Assembly: GCA_016926505.1 (NCBI GenBank)
Contig: JAFGOM010000083.1
Span: forward strand, 1 to 64,000
Source: Methanospirillaceae archaeon
GTDB taxonomy: Archaea; Halobacteriota; Methanomicrobia; Methanomicrobiales; Methanospirillaceae
DNA: 64,000 nucleotides
Direction: 5' to 3'
Shown here: piece by piece, positions 36,144 through 45,586 of the stretch
How the letters are laid out: every line of letters begins with the position of its first letter
How positions within the stretch are numbered: the stretch's first letter is position 1
The notes under the pieces: generated by a model
What the model saw: the letters and a program-made list of their open reading frames with translations, nothing else
Databases searched by the model: none
Told to the model about the DNA's origin: nothing
Position numbers and translations under genes: made by a program

Positions 36144-36176
36144 CTCTTTTTTGAGTCTTTTTTGAGTCTTTTTTGA
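36144..36176 (+). terminator. Triple oligo-T tract terminator
   Basis: Three tandem 11-nt units of TCTTTTTTGAG place three T6 tracts in a row 24 nt after the tlpA-like stop. Archaeal RNA polymerase terminates at oligo-T without needing a hairpin, so this array is a strong candidate terminator. The remaining sequence to 36415 contains no gene I can support. Confidence 0.65.
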
Positions 36177-36415
36177 GTCCCTCTGCAATCGAACTTATAT
36201 CATACCTTCAATAAAAGAAAAACAGGTGTTTGTGAAAAAAGACTGATTTTTCGATAGTAATAGGATCTGAAATGAAGAGGGGAGTCAGTAATCCTGCTCT
36301 TTTTTTAAGATCAGGAACCGGTTACTTCAGATTCATTCCATCAGTCAGGCCTGAAAAAATTACCGGTTTATCTCTATTTACTGCGAAATCCCGCCAACTG
36401 TGCTGTTACCGGTTG

Positions 36416-38233
36416 TTACAGGTAGATAGATTCAGGTGCTTTTAGTCCGAGCGGTGTCGGTTGTACGGTCGGGGTTATCTGATCCTGCAGGGCAGGCAGA
36501 GTAGTGATATCAGGAGTTACTGTTATCTCTGCTATCTCTGTTACTTCCGGAATCGCTGATACATCTCCGGCGTTTTTCATCAGTGTCTCTATCTTCACGA
36601 GGGTGGCAGCGATCTCAGTATTGTCCGGTTCCAGTCTCGTTGCTTCCTTTATCTTTTCGATACCCTCCCCGAACCTGCCGGTATTTGCCAGGGCAACACC
36701 AAGGTTCACCTTGGTCATCGGGTTTTGTGGCATCAGTTCTTCTGCTTTCATAAAGCAGGTAAGTGCTTCAGAAAATCGTTGTGCCTGTGAGAGGGTAAGT
36801 CCGGCGTTATACCACATGGAACCATCCCCGGGTGCTACCTCTGTTGCAGCCAGGTACACGTCTGCTGCTTCCTCTGATGAACCAAGACTCCCGAGCAGGT
36901 ATCCAAGGTCTTCATATGCTGCAAGGAATGAGGGATCCTGCCTGATTACCTCCTGTAACGTGGATATCGCTGTAGCGGTCTCACCCATGGCGCTTTCGAG
37001 CTGTGATCGCTGGTACAACAACGGGATACCAGATCCGGGAGAGAGTCCGATCATGGTATCAATTGTTTGTAATGCCCCGTTATAATCCCCGGTCTGAATC
37101 TGTGCCTGAAGAAGGAAAGAGAGGAGCGAGAGGTTGGTACTGTTTATCTCAAGCGCAGTTGTCAAAGCCGGGATTGCTTCCTCCGGGGTGCTCTGTGTAC
37201 TGATAAGCAGTGCCCTGCTCGTAATTGCCGCTTCGTTGCCGGGATCAAGAGAGAGGATGATATCAAGCGTTGCAAGTGTCTCATCCCATTGTTCGGTAAG
37301 TGTCAGGAGGGTTGCTTTTTGAAAGAGAAGGGAGGTACTTGCCGGGTTAAGGGAGATGCCCCGGTCATAGGCAGCAATAGCTTCATCAGTCCGGGAGAGT
37401 GCCTCTAACACGCTCCCCCGCATTCCCCAGACATTCTCATCTGAAGGCATCTGAAGAATCAGGTCATCAATCATTTTTAAGGCCTTTTCATACTCTTCTT
37501 CTGCCATAAGGCTGCTTATGAGCTGATAGGAAAGAACAGTACTGTCTGGATCATACGAGAGACCGGTAGTGTACGCAAGAGACGCTCCGGAGAAGTCTCT
37601 TTTCTGCTGGAGAATATCCCCTTTTACCAGCCAGAACCGGGGATTATCATTCTCGAGTCCGAGGGCAGTATCAATTGCAGAGAGAGCATTTTCATAATCC
37701 TGCATGGCTGCATAGGTCTGTGCCAGATTTTTCCATGCAGATGATAAGTCGGGATCGAGATCGATAGCATGAAGAAATGCTGCTTTTGCTTCTTCATAGT
37801 TCTCCTGGTTCTGATACACGCCCCCCAGATTACTCCAGGCAGGAGAGAACCGGGGATCCTGTTCAAGTGCAGTGTTTATCGCCTCTAATGCTGCAGGATA
37901 GTTTTTTAGCGCTGTCAGAAGAACTCCCTTATTGCTCCATGCATCGGTATACTCCGGATCCTGCTCCAGTGCCTTTTCTGCGGCAGCAAGACCTTCTTCG
38001 TACCGTTCGAGATTTAAGAGGGCAACTGCTTTATTATTCCAGGCAAGGGGAACGGCATCATCCCGTGCAAGAACCTGTTCAAAGGCAGACAGGGCATCTT
38101 CATAATCCCCTTCATCCATCGCGGTCGCACCGGTCTCAAACCATTCATCCGTAGTCTGTGAAGAGACACATGACGGGATAGCGATGAGCAGTGTGATGAG
38201 GATAAGAGATAAAAATCGTGCTATTCTTCTCAT
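36416..38233 (-). CDS. Exported TPR-repeat protein
   Basis: 605 residues: a signal peptide with a possible lipobox-like Cys (LISLITLLIAIPSC-type leader, ending SCVSS), then about fifteen tetratricopeptide repeats from residue 29 to 560. Typical units are AWNNKAVALLNLERYEEGLAAAEKA-type, with the W/A/G/Y/A/P pattern every 34 residues. The C-terminal 45 residues are Thr/Pro/Ile-rich (EVTEIAEITVTPDI) and unstructured. The protein is likely a surface scaffold for protein-protein contacts; no enzymatic domain is present. It stands 64 bp upstream (in transcription sense) of no obvious partner. Confidence 0.85.
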   Translation of the reverse strand: MRRIARFLSLILITLLIAIPSCVSSQTTDEWFETGATAMDEGDYEDALSAFEQVLARDDAVPLAWNNKAVALLNLERYEEGLAAAEKALEQDPEYTDAWSNKGVLLTALKNYPAALEAINTALEQDPRFSPAWSNLGGVYQNQENYEEAKAAFLHAIDLDPDLSSAWKNLAQTYAAMQDYENALSAIDTALGLENDNPRFWLVKGDILQQKRDFSGASLAYTTGLSYDPDSTVLSYQLISSLMAEEEYEKALKMIDDLILQMPSDENVWGMRGSVLEALSRTDEAIAAYDRGISLNPASTSLLFQKATLLTLTEQWDETLATLDIILSLDPGNEAAITSRALLISTQSTPEEAIPALTTALEINSTNLSLLSFLLQAQIQTGDYNGALQTIDTMIGLSPGSGIPLLYQRSQLESAMGETATAISTLQEVIRQDPSFLAAYEDLGYLLGSLGSSEEAADVYLAATEVAPGDGSMWYNAGLTLSQAQRFSEALTCFMKAEELMPQNPMTKVNLGVALANTGRFGEGIEKIKEATRLEPDNTEIAATLVKIETLMKNAGDVSAIPEVTEIAEITVTPDITTLPALQDQITPTVQPTPLGLKAPESIYL

Positions 38234-38297
38234 TTCATATCAGTTGGAGGTCATGCCAGATATAGATCTGGCTGATTCAGGAATCAGGTCAAAAGAA

Positions 38298-38807
38298 TCA
38301 GGGCTTTTCTGAGTATTCTTCATAAAAGACGACATCATCAAGGATCTTTTTATGAGGGACCGTTACCTCTTTCGGGTACCCTGCAGGAAGCAGGGAGACA
38401 AGGGTGTATTTCTCTGGTACCTGCAGCAACTCGCTGATATCGTCAGCATACGCCTTTTTATCGCCGGCAACCCAGCACGAACTGACACCATATGCCTGCA
38501 GGGCGATTATTATATTCTGGGTAGCTGCACAGCAGTCTTCCAGGTAGTATTTCGCGTCCTTCTCGCCAAAAACTGCAATGCAGAGCTGTGCATCAGCGAT
38601 AAATTTCCCATGATCCGTCATCTCTGCAATCTCACGCAGTCGTGTGGTATCCTGTACTACAACAAAAATCCATGGCTGGAGGTTCATTGCAGTCGGTGCC
38701 AGCCGGGCACAGTCAAGAGCGTTTTTTATGATCTCTTCGTCTATGGGAACCTCTGTGTATGCTCTCACACTGCGGCGGGATTTGATGATGGTTGTGCCAA
38801 TATTCAT
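38298..38807 (-). CDS. Nitroreductase-family FMN protein
   Basis: A 169-residue member of the FMN-dependent nitroreductase fold. The N-terminal IIKSRRSVRAYTEVPIDEEII (about 8-28) and APTAMNLQPWIFVVVQD (37-53) bind FMN phosphate; DCCAATQNIIIALQAYGVSSCW and VSLLPAGYPKE are the usual second-half signatures. Methanogen members are short and their substrate is unknown. GGCTCC-TTTTTATATC upstream on the minus strand (TATA near 38853-38861) suggests a promoter. Confidence 0.88.
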   Translation of the reverse strand: MNIGTTIIKSRRSVRAYTEVPIDEEIIKNALDCARLAPTAMNLQPWIFVVVQDTTRLREIAEMTDHGKFIADAQLCIAVFGEKDAKYYLEDCCAATQNIIIALQAYGVSSCWVAGDKKAYADDISELLQVPEKYTLVSLLPAGYPKEVTVPHKKILDDVVFYEEYSEKP

Positions 38808-38878
38808 GATACTACTTCTCTCGCGTTATGCAAAAAAGGTATTGAACAGAATTGATATAAAAAGGGCTCCGGGAAGTC

Positions 38879-39970
38879 TCACCTGTTTTTCCGGCCCCCG
38901 AAAGAATACAGGTACAGGGCTGCGGGAACTGCACCGATTATAAGATATGGGATCACTCCGGCAGTTGTGGCAGTCGGTGCCGGTGCCGGTCCCTGGGTAA
39001 GGGTTGCCGGCCCGGTTTCCTGAGTAACTAATACAGGGAGATCACCTCCCGGAGTGCCCGCGTCCCGGGGTTTATCAGGGAGTACTGTACTGGTGCTTCC
39101 ATCCTGCTCTGTGGGTACCGGAGGAAGTATGGATGGAATTTCTGGAACAACCGGGGATGTACGAACTGGTGTCGGGGGCCGGGTATCAGGAACCGGGATG
39201 GTTTCCTCTTGCAGATCTGTCTCCTGGGGTTCGGGTTTTTCCTCTTCTGGATTACTGAAATCCCTGATAAGAGGGTTTAGAGTCTGGATCTGGATCTGAA
39301 CCGGAACAGAGAGGGCTTTTCCGGGAGTATTGGCATTTGTGTCCAGTTGATTAGCGGTACATTTTGCCTGTATCGTGTAAAATCCGGCTGATTTACCGGC
39401 AGTACTCCATACCCCGCCGGTCTTATACGGGGTTGTATCAACAGCAAAATTCCCCTCGGTATACTCGATACCATCCGGGGCCGTGATGGTGATCCCGACC
39501 GGCGCTCCGGCAACGCCCGGCCGTGCCCGCATCTCATACAGGTTTGAATCAAGGATAAACCCGATAGTATCCCCGGTTGGCACCCATTTGCCGGTGGCAT
39601 CATAATCTCTTGTAGTGTCAGAGACCCGGAGCGAGATCCTGGGCTCTTTGACATAAAAAACGAGTTCCTTATCGGCAACTAAGTACCATGGTCCTGACTC
39701 TCCATCAAAGGTAACCGGGGAGATATAAAACGATGCAGGGCTACTAATTGACGTTGTATCGGTTGGTTCATCGGCAAGAGAACTCCCCGGCCCCCACCAG
39801 CCGATGATATCACCTGATTGTAATCCGCATGCGGTAACATCAAGCCCCTCTTCTCCGACAAATACTGTTTCTCCCGGCAGAATCGTGTTGATATCAGCTG
39901 ATGCGGTAATTGCACTGGTGAAGATGAAGAGAGGTATCAATAGAAGAAGTTGAGATCCCAGTCTTTTCAT
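38879..39970 (-). CDS. DUF3821 family surface protein with C-terminal membrane anchor
   Basis: 363 residues: signal peptide (LLLLIPLFIFTSAITASA), a DUF3821 domain beginning NTILPGETVFVGEEGLDVTAC and GDIIGWWGPGSSL, a second beta-rich part to about 235, then a Pro/Thr/Glu-rich linker (about 240-335) and a final membrane helix (GVIPYLIIGAVPAALYLYSF) with a basic RKNR tail. DUF3821 is found mainly in Methanomicrobiales envelope proteins. The frame opens at 40090, but MKRLGSQ at 39970 starts the signal peptide, and a TATA-like CTTTTATATT (39993-40002, minus) lies about 28 nt upstream, implying a leaderless mRNA. Confidence 0.85.
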   Translation of the reverse strand: MKRLGSQLLLLIPLFIFTSAITASADINTILPGETVFVGEEGLDVTACGLQSGDIIGWWGPGSSLADEPTDTTSISSPASFYISPVTFDGESGPWYLVADKELVFYVKEPRISLRVSDTTRDYDATGKWVPTGDTIGFILDSNLYEMRARPGVAGAPVGITITAPDGIEYTEGNFAVDTTPYKTGGVWSTAGKSAGFYTIQAKCTANQLDTNANTPGKALSVPVQIQIQTLNPLIRDFSNPEEEKPEPQETDLQEETIPVPDTRPPTPVRTSPVVPEIPSILPPVPTEQDGSTSTVLPDKPRDAGTPGGDLPVLVTQETGPATLTQGPAPAPTATTAGVIPYLIIGAVPAALYLYSFGGRKNR

Positions 39971-40245
39971 AATGTAAGGATTTCCTGCTGAATATAAAAG
40001 GATGTTGGATTGGAATCTTCTGTCAGATAGCAGAACCATATCAGCCAATATGGCTATCCGGCAGTTCATATCACTGTCGGATCGGATCAATCACCGGTGT
40101 TTGCGAGAACTTCAGGTCAGCTAATCGCTCCTCGGTAAAAAAACCACCAGATCCTAACCAGACACTCTCCTGATGAAAAAAAGAGAAGATTGGTTCCTCT
40201 TGCAGATGAAGAACTCCCTCATGGCAATATCGGTCAGGAGATTCT

Positions 40246-40893
40246 CTACTCAAGGCCGACTGCTGCTTTATGGAGGAGATAGAGGGTTTTTCGAAGTGCC
40301 CTGCCTGCATCGCGGAGATGGTGGTAGATCTCACGCTTGCGCATGGCATCCATGGGATCATCTGTCGAGAAGAGGGCTGCCATGCTCTGGATGTAAATAT
40401 CCTCAATCTGGTGAAGATAGTTCCTTGCCTGGGGGATGATCTCCTTGACCTCGTTTGTTTTCAGAGGAAAGACCCTGACACCCTGTGCCAGGTGGCGGGT
40501 TCCACAGAGCAGTGCTTTGGCCATAGCAAGAGTTGCTTTGTCAGGCTGGACTCCGAAGACATACATCTCACGGGCAGTCTCTTTTGAGAAGTTAAGGATA
40601 TAATCCATCTGGCGGGAGAGGGCATAGAGATCCTGGCGATCAAACGGTGTCTGGAATGCATCCATGAGTTTCTCCTCGAGATCATACCGCATCTGATCTA
40701 CGAGTGCTGCCTGCTGCTCAATCCCGGCAGGTTCCTGCAAGGGGACCTCCTGCATCCAGGTGTAAAAGGTGGTAATCCCCTGCAGGGTCATGGCTGCCTG
40801 CTGCTCCAGCATTCCTTCAAAATCATAGCGAACGGGAAAAATATGATAAAAGGCCTGCTTTATCTGTGATATCTTCCTGGGATCCTGACTCAT
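40246..40893 (-). CDS. DUF47 (PhoU-like) protein, phosphate transporter partner
   Basis: A 215-residue all-helical protein of the DUF47/PhoU-like family, which form helical bundles and are usually encoded with PiT transporters. Signature segments: PVRYDFEGMLEQQAAMTLQGI, MRYDLEEKLMDAFQTPFDRQD and LSRQMDYILNFSKE near residue 95. It begins 6 bp after the PiT stop on the same strand, so the two are one operon. By analogy it regulates or gates phosphate uptake. Confidence 0.88.
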   Translation of the reverse strand: MSQDPRKISQIKQAFYHIFPVRYDFEGMLEQQAAMTLQGITTFYTWMQEVPLQEPAGIEQQAALVDQMRYDLEEKLMDAFQTPFDRQDLYALSRQMDYILNFSKETAREMYVFGVQPDKATLAMAKALLCGTRHLAQGVRVFPLKTNEVKEIIPQARNYLHQIEDIYIQSMAALFSTDDPMDAMRKREIYHHLRDAGRALRKTLYLLHKAAVGLE

Positions 40894-40899
40894 GGGTTA

Positions 40900-41925
40900 T
40901 TAATACCATATCCCTGTCAGACAGATATACATACCTGCTGCAAGGAGCATCGTAACCGGAATGGTGATAATCATCGCGAAGATGATATCAGTACCGACTG
41001 ACCACTGGACTTTGCGCAGGTTCTGGGCGGCACCGACCCCGAGAATAGAGGTAGTGATGACATGCGATGAAGAGACGGGTGCACCAAGCAAGGTTGATAC
41101 CAGAATCACCCCTCCGGATGAGACCTGGGAATCAAACGAATGAATCGGTTTTATATTAAATATCCGGTTTCCGAGTGTCTTCATAATCCTCCATCCCCCT
41201 CCGAACGTTCCCAGAGCTAAAAGCGCCGCACATACGATCCTGGTCCAGACCGGAATCTCTAGTGTTGCAATCTCACCGGTCGAGAAAAGAACCATCGCAA
41301 TGACACCCAGCTGTTTCTGGGCATCATTCGCCCCATTGGTAAATGCCATAATGGCGGTTGTTATCCAGTTTATCCTGATTATTTTTCTGTTTATCTTCCG
41401 AGTAGCATTTGCCAGAAGAAACCGGGTTGTTTTTTTCATTGCAAAACCGCAGATGAGACCAAGGAGTACAGATACGATGAGAAAGAAACAGATCTTGGTC
41501 ATCCCTGCCAGATGAACCGGAGAGGTTATGAGTTCTGCGAGTCCCCAGTTTATTCCGCTCACCCCGAAAGCTGCAATGCCGGCTCCCACCATCCCGCCGA
41601 TGAGGGCATGGGTTGAAGAGGAGGGGATCCCAAACCACCAGGTGAGGAGGTTCCAGAAGATGGCTGCCAGCAGAGCAGTAAAGAGAACACAAACCATGGC
41701 AGCGTTTAGGGGAACGGTAAAGATACTGGATATTGTAAAGGCAACGGCACTGCCCCCCAGCAGTGCGCCAAGAAAGTCCATGATTCCAACCATCAGTATT
41801 CCCTGTGCCGGAGTGGCAGACCGGGATGCAATAAAGCTCGCCGCAACGGAACTGGCATCCTGAAACCCGTTGGTAAAGGTGAAGAAAAATGCAAGAATTA
41901 GTGAAGCAATGACGATTTCCGGCAT
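40900..41925 (-). CDS. pit: PiT-family inorganic phosphate transporter
   Basis: 341 residues, about ten membrane helices, arranged as two inverted repeats. The N-terminal FTNGFQDASSVAASFIASRSATPAQ and the later FTNGANDAQKQLGVIAMVL are the paired PiT signatures (GANDVANA-type), and SSHVITTSILGVG and SSTHALIGGMVGAG are the matching second-half motifs. It is expected to move metal-phosphate with H+ or Na+. The first copy reads GFQDASS instead of GANDVAN, a common archaeal variant. Cotranscribed with the DUF47 gene. Confidence 0.9.
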   Translation of the reverse strand: MPEIVIASLILAFFFTFTNGFQDASSVAASFIASRSATPAQGILMVGIMDFLGALLGGSAVAFTISSIFTVPLNAAMVCVLFTALLAAIFWNLLTWWFGIPSSSTHALIGGMVGAGIAAFGVSGINWGLAELITSPVHLAGMTKICFFLIVSVLLGLICGFAMKKTTRFLLANATRKINRKIIRINWITTAIMAFTNGANDAQKQLGVIAMVLFSTGEIATLEIPVWTRIVCAALLALGTFGGGWRIMKTLGNRIFNIKPIHSFDSQVSSGGVILVSTLLGAPVSSSHVITTSILGVGAAQNLRKVQWSVGTDIIFAMIITIPVTMLLAAGMYICLTGIWY

Positions 41926-42111
41926 GATAATTTTATCCTGCTCTTCTTAATCAGGCTCTGTTCTGTATTCGTCACCTCATCCGGATTTTAAAGACGATAC
42001 AATGCAACGGGATCGTTTGTATCATATCTGATAATAATTTCCCCCCTCTCTTATTCCCCACGAATTCCCTTACGATGTACTTCAATTATCAGGAATTGTA
42101 TAGATACATGA

Positions 42112-42849
42112 GTGAGAAATTCCTATTCCCATCTCTTTGGTCCGGTGCTATCGAGAAGACTGGGCAGATCCCTTGGTGTAAACCTGGTTCCTAAAAAGAC
42201 CTGCAATTATGACTGTGTCTATTGTGAATGCGGTCCGACAACATGCCTGACTGCCATAAGAAGAGAATATGTTCCTGTACACGCGGTCATCAGTGAACTG
42301 AATCGGTTTTTAGAGCAAAACCCCATCCTTGATCATATTACATTCGGCGGATATGGTGAACCTACTCTGAATGAAGGGATTGGCCGTATCGCCGAACACC
42401 TTGCAGTAGAATATCCCCGCTACCGGACAGCCCTTCTCACAAACGGCGCTCTTTTCTCTGATGCAACGGTTCGGAACGATGTTTGTGAAATCGATATTCT
42501 TCTCCCGTCTCTTGATACCGTGACAGATGAAGTTTTTTCGGTTATCAACAAACCCGTCCCGCCCATTACCGCTGATACGGTGATAACGGGTCTTGAAGCC
42601 TTACGCGATGAGTATAATGGAGAGATATGGCTTGAGATCTTCATCATACCCGGACTGAATGATACTGCAGAAGAGATAGAAGGTCTGCATGAGGCACTTG
42701 CCCGGATCCGGCCTGATCGTGTCCAGTTAAATACTTTGGACCGTCCCGGGGTGGCAGGATGGGTTGTACCGGCAGCTCAGTCACATCTGGAACTGATTGC
42801 AGAAGAACTCGATTATCCTGGTGTTGAGGTGATTTTGTTTCTGAAATAG
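42112..42849 (+). CDS. Radical SAM protein of the COG0731-like group
   Basis: 245 residues with the radical SAM cluster motif CNYDCVYCECG (C-x3-C-x2-C, about 31-38) following LGVNLVPKKT, then HITFGGYGEPTLNEGI (GGE-like SAM-binding), LLTNGALF and the late WLEIFIIPGLNDT and VQLNTLDRPG. Members of this group lack a SPASM domain and their substrates are unknown; some relatives are wybutosine-synthesis TYW1, but the flavodoxin domain and length do not match. It starts with GTG at 42112; no Shine-Dalgarno site is clear. Confidence 0.82.
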   Translation: MRNSYSHLFGPVLSRRLGRSLGVNLVPKKTCNYDCVYCECGPTTCLTAIRREYVPVHAVISELNRFLEQNPILDHITFGGYGEPTLNEGIGRIAEHLAVEYPRYRTALLTNGALFSDATVRNDVCEIDILLPSLDTVTDEVFSVINKPVPPITADTVITGLEALRDEYNGEIWLEIFIIPGLNDTAEEIEGLHEALARIRPDRVQLNTLDRPGVAGWVVPAAQSHLELIAEELDYPGVEVILFLK

Positions 42850-42976
42850 GTATCATAGATTGTATTCTTTTTTTTCGATTGAAGAGCAGTGCGTAAACAT
42901 TGTCCTGATAAAGCCAGAAACAATTGCGTAAACCGCAGAAAACCTCATATTTTCTCTATTAAAGAACAGGATACAT

Positions 42977-43408
42977 TCAGATCCCCTGCGCATGGTTATC
43001 AAGGATCTCATTACAGAGAGCATCGGCAAGCCTGATGTGTGGATTTTCGCGGGAAGAATGACAGACTGCATAGGAGGGAAACGAATCAAGAATTGAGATC
43101 ACTTCACCGTACAGTTTCGAAAGGACGGCATTCCGAACGCGGTAGATGCCCTGCAGTTGACGTACCACAAGTTCACTGTCAGAGATGACCGCGACGCTGT
43201 TGGGATGGAACTGCTGTACTTCCAAAAGTCCCTCCAACACTGCGGTATACTCTGCAACATTGTTTGTGGTCTCTCCAAGATATCTGCCTTCTCTTTTTTT
43301 GATAATTCCATTCTCATATATGAGATATGCCCGTGCAGCCGGACCCGGGTTGCCCCGGGATGCACCATCGGTTACGAGAATGATATCAGTGTGTGAATTG
43401 TCTGCCAC
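42977..43408 (-). CDS. Ribonuclease HI-type protein (RNase H-like)
   Basis: 143 residues with the type 1 RNase H fold. The acidic active site is intact: VTDGASRGNPGPAA (Asp14), NNVAEYTAVLEG (Glu53), VISDSELVVRQL (Asp77) and LADALCNEIL with the fourth Asp. The short form lacking the basic protrusion is typical of archaeal and bacterial RnhA-like proteins. CTATTTATATC (minus strand, about 43432-43442) lies about 28 nt before the ATG, predicting a leaderless mRNA. The msrA gene is divergent, and RNase HII is at 15922-16560, so the genome has both types. Confidence 0.9.
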   Translation of the reverse strand: MADNSHTDIILVTDGASRGNPGPAARAYLIYENGIIKKREGRYLGETTNNVAEYTAVLEGLLEVQQFHPNSVAVISDSELVVRQLQGIYRVRNAVLSKLYGEVISILDSFPSYAVCHSSRENPHIRLADALCNEILDNHAQGI

Positions 43409-43510
43409 CTGGATCTGGTTGGAACAGACTGATATAAATAGAGGAGGTTGTATCCCATCCTGAGATTGAGAGGAATTTACTATTTATGGGAGAGAGCATA
43501 CTGGTACTTC

Positions 43511-43990
43511 ATGGCTCTTGCAACAGTTGCCGGTGGATGTTTCTGGGGTATTGAAGCGGCTTATGCAGAAATTCCCGGGGTCATACAGACCCGGGTCGGG
43601 TATAGCGGCGGAACGACGGTTCATCCCACATACCAGGATGTATGCAGGGGAGATACCGGACATGTCGAAGCAGTAGAGATTACCTTTGATCCGGAGAAGG
43701 TTTCATACAAAAAGATTCTTGAGATCTTCTTTGCAGTCCATGATCCGACAACTGCTGACCGACAGGGGAATGACGTTGGTCCCCAGTACCGGTCAGTGAT
43801 ATTTTACCATGACGAAGAACAGCAAAAAACAGCCACTGCATTTATTAAAAATTGTAATGAGAGTGGCCTTTATCTCTCCCCGGTAATCACGGAGGTAAGA
43901 AGAGCAGGCAACTTTTACGACGCTGAGGAGTACCACCAGCAGTTCTTTGCAAAGATGAGGAACCGGTACGAACATATCCAGTGGGGATGA
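43511..43990 (+). CDS. msrA: Peptide methionine-S-sulfoxide reductase
   Basis: Repairs oxidised methionine (S form) in proteins. From the ATG at 43511 the product is 159 residues with the catalytic GGCFWGIEAAY (Cys10), GYSGGTTVHPTYQDVCRGDTGHVEAV and PTTADRQGNDVGPQYRSVIFYH. There is no MsrB partner next door. The open frame extends upstream to 43448, but MALATVAGGCFW is the family N-terminus, and a TATA-like TTTACTATTTATG (about 43477-43489) is at the correct distance for a short leader. Confidence 0.92.
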   Translation: MALATVAGGCFWGIEAAYAEIPGVIQTRVGYSGGTTVHPTYQDVCRGDTGHVEAVEITFDPEKVSYKKILEIFFAVHDPTTADRQGNDVGPQYRSVIFYHDEEQQKTATAFIKNCNESGLYLSPVITEVRRAGNFYDAEEYHQQFFAKMRNRYEHIQWG

Positions 43991-44239
43991 AACAGAGGGG
44001 TTATCCGCGAATCACGATTCTTTCATCTGGTTCTCATGTACAGCATGATACAGATCTGGTACACAATTAACGTTATTTTACGGATTAACCGGTAGATCTG
44101 AGATAATCGCTCATCTGTCTCCTGCAGTGATCGGACAATTAATTATCATCAAAATATCATCATACTCTTCATCTGCGTATGGTCCTCTCCCTCCAGACCG
44201 GTTTCAGATATCAAAGTTGAGGGTGAGTATAAAAAAAAG

Positions 44240-45232
44240 TTATTTCTTTCTGAACTGCGGCATCATACTCCGGATCTCGGATCCCACCTCTTCAATTAAG
44301 TGTTCCTCGTCTGCCCGGGTAAGAGCATTAAAGACCGGTCTGTTCACGATATTTTCTAAAATCCACTCTCTTGCAAACTCACCGGTCTGGATCTCCTCAA
44401 GTATCTCTTCCATGGCAAGGCAGCTCTCGGGCCCGATAACCCGGGGACCCCTGGTCAGGTCTCCATACTGTGCGGTATTTGATATGGAATCGCGCATCTT
44501 GGTAAATCCGCCTTCATAGATGAGATCAACGATGAGTTTTGTCTCATGCAGTACCTCCAGATATGCCATCTCAGGAGCATACCCTGCATTAACCAGTGTC
44601 TCAAATCCGGCCTTGATAAGTGAAGTTATGCCTCCGCACAGCACTGCCTGCTCACCAAAGAGGTCGGTCTCGGTCTCTTCCCGAAACGTGGTCTCAAGAA
44701 CCACTGCTCTTGTGGCACCGATACCCCGTGCATATGCCAGTGCAATCTTCTTTGCATTGCCTGAATTATCCTGGTGAATCGCTATCAGGGCAGGAACTCC
44801 CATCCCTTCCTCGTAGGTTCTCCTGACCATGTGACCGGGTCCTTTCGGGGCTACCATTGCCACATCCACTCCTGTTGGAGCGACAATCTGCCCGTAATGG
44901 ATATTAAATCCGTGAGAGAACATGAGACAGTTACCTTCCACAAGATTGCTCTTTATCTCCTGATTGTATACTGCAGCCTGTGTTTCGTCAGGCAGGAGGA
45001 TCATCACGACGTCTCCGCGCCGGGCAGCCTCGGCGACATCAAATACCGAAAGACCGTCCTTTACTGCCTGTTCTCTGCTTTTTCCAGGTCTTATCCCGAT
45101 AATAACAGAAAGCCCGCTGTCAGAAAGGTTTAATGCCTGACCCCTGCCTTGGGACCCGTATCCGATGACTGCAATCGTTTTATTCTGTAAGACGCTCATA
45201 TCTGCGTCCTGTTCATAATATCTCTGAATCAT
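44240..45232 (-). CDS. ilvC: Ketol-acid reductoisomerase
   Basis: Second common step of valine, leucine and isoleucine synthesis, using NAD(P)H. The 330-residue class I enzyme shows the Rossmann motif [20 protein letters not shown] (about 20-39), [15 protein letters not shown], and the knotted C-terminal domain with [16 protein letters not shown] and [14 protein letters not shown] carrying the metal ligands (Asp, Glu). The start [12 protein letters not shown] at 45232 is preferred to the ATG at 45271. It is transcribed away from cimA/leuA-ilvBN across a shared regulatory region, an arrangement different from the common ilvBNC operon. Confidence 0.95.
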   Translation of the reverse strand: MIQRYYEQDADMSVLQNKTIAVIGYGSQGRGQALNLSDSGLSVIIGIRPGKSREQAVKDGLSVFDVAEAARRGDVVMILLPDETQAAVYNQEIKSNLVEGNCLMFSHGFNIHYGQIVAPTGVDVAMVAPKGPGHMVRRTYEEGMGVPALIAIHQDNSGNAKKIALAYARGIGATRAVVLETTFREETETDLFGEQAVLCGGITSLIKAGFETLVNAGYAPEMAYLEVLHETKLIVDLIYEGGFTKMRDSISNTAQYGDLTRGPRVIGPESCLAMEEILEEIQTGEFAREWILENIVNRPVFNALTRADEEHLIEEVGSEIRSMMPQFRKK

Positions 45233-45327
45233 GTCTCTCTCCTTGGTTATTCCCGGATAAGCGCGGTACATATCCCGGGATAGTTATTCCTTTCCTGAAT
45301 CATCGGGTATCAGTCTTCCGTACGCCA

Positions 45328-45346
45328 TGCAGTTATATATCCTGCA
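45328..45346. promoter_or_regulatory. TATA element flanked by an inverted repeat (ilvC / cimA region)
   Basis: TGCAG - TTATATATC - CTGCA: a TATA box enclosed in a perfect 5-bp inverted repeat. Used on the plus strand it would start transcription near 45360 and give cimA/leuA a leader of about 225 nt; used on the minus strand it would serve ilvC with a leader near 80 nt. The symmetry suggests a repressor site over the TATA box. It is not proven which gene it serves. Confidence 0.5.
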
Positions 45347-45412
45347 GTCGGGACGAAACCCTAGTTTCCTCCCTGATATTCAGGCGGAACTGGTACCGGT
45401 CACCAGATAGAT

Positions 45413-45573
45413 GGAGGTTGTAAGATATTAATGCTATGTTTGCCGGTTCACTTTGTGTTACATGTGGTGCAATCAAATCAAATATTTTGATGCGTGTGGT
45501 TCAGTATCAGAATCAGATAAACGATAAGTTAAACAAGTTGGTGCACCACTTTGTACATGCCCTTCTTTTTTAG
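45413..45573 (+). promoter_or_regulatory. Candidate leader-peptide / attenuation-like region upstream of cimA-ilvBN
   Basis: A GGAGGT (45413-45418) stands 12 nt before an ATG at 45431 opening a 19-residue ORF (to TGA at 45488-45490): MLCLPVHFVLHVVQSNQIF, with four Val, three Leu and one Ile. GTGGTGCA (45464-45471), which encodes part of its HVVQ segment, is complementary to TGCACCAC (45542-45549). The second arm is also part of a local 10-bp palindrome TGGTGCACCA (45539-45548). A T6 tract follows at 45566-45571. A different frame (45436-45573) encodes 45 residues, 14 of them Val/Leu/Ile, ending 13 bp before the cimA start. The pieces resemble amino-acid attenuation leaders, but function is inferred only. 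Confidence 0.4.
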
Positions 45574-45586
45574 GGACGGAGGAGTA

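Noticed and set aside
36144-36176. Short CRISPR-like repeat
   Set aside because: The units are contiguous 11-mers without spacers and are simple T-rich repeats.
40026-40058. Inverted repeat GATAG...CCATAT...ATATGG...CTATC upstream of the DUF3821 gene
   Set aside because: The arms are interrupted by an unpaired 5-nt stretch on one side and the distance to the gene is not typical of an operator; too weak to list.
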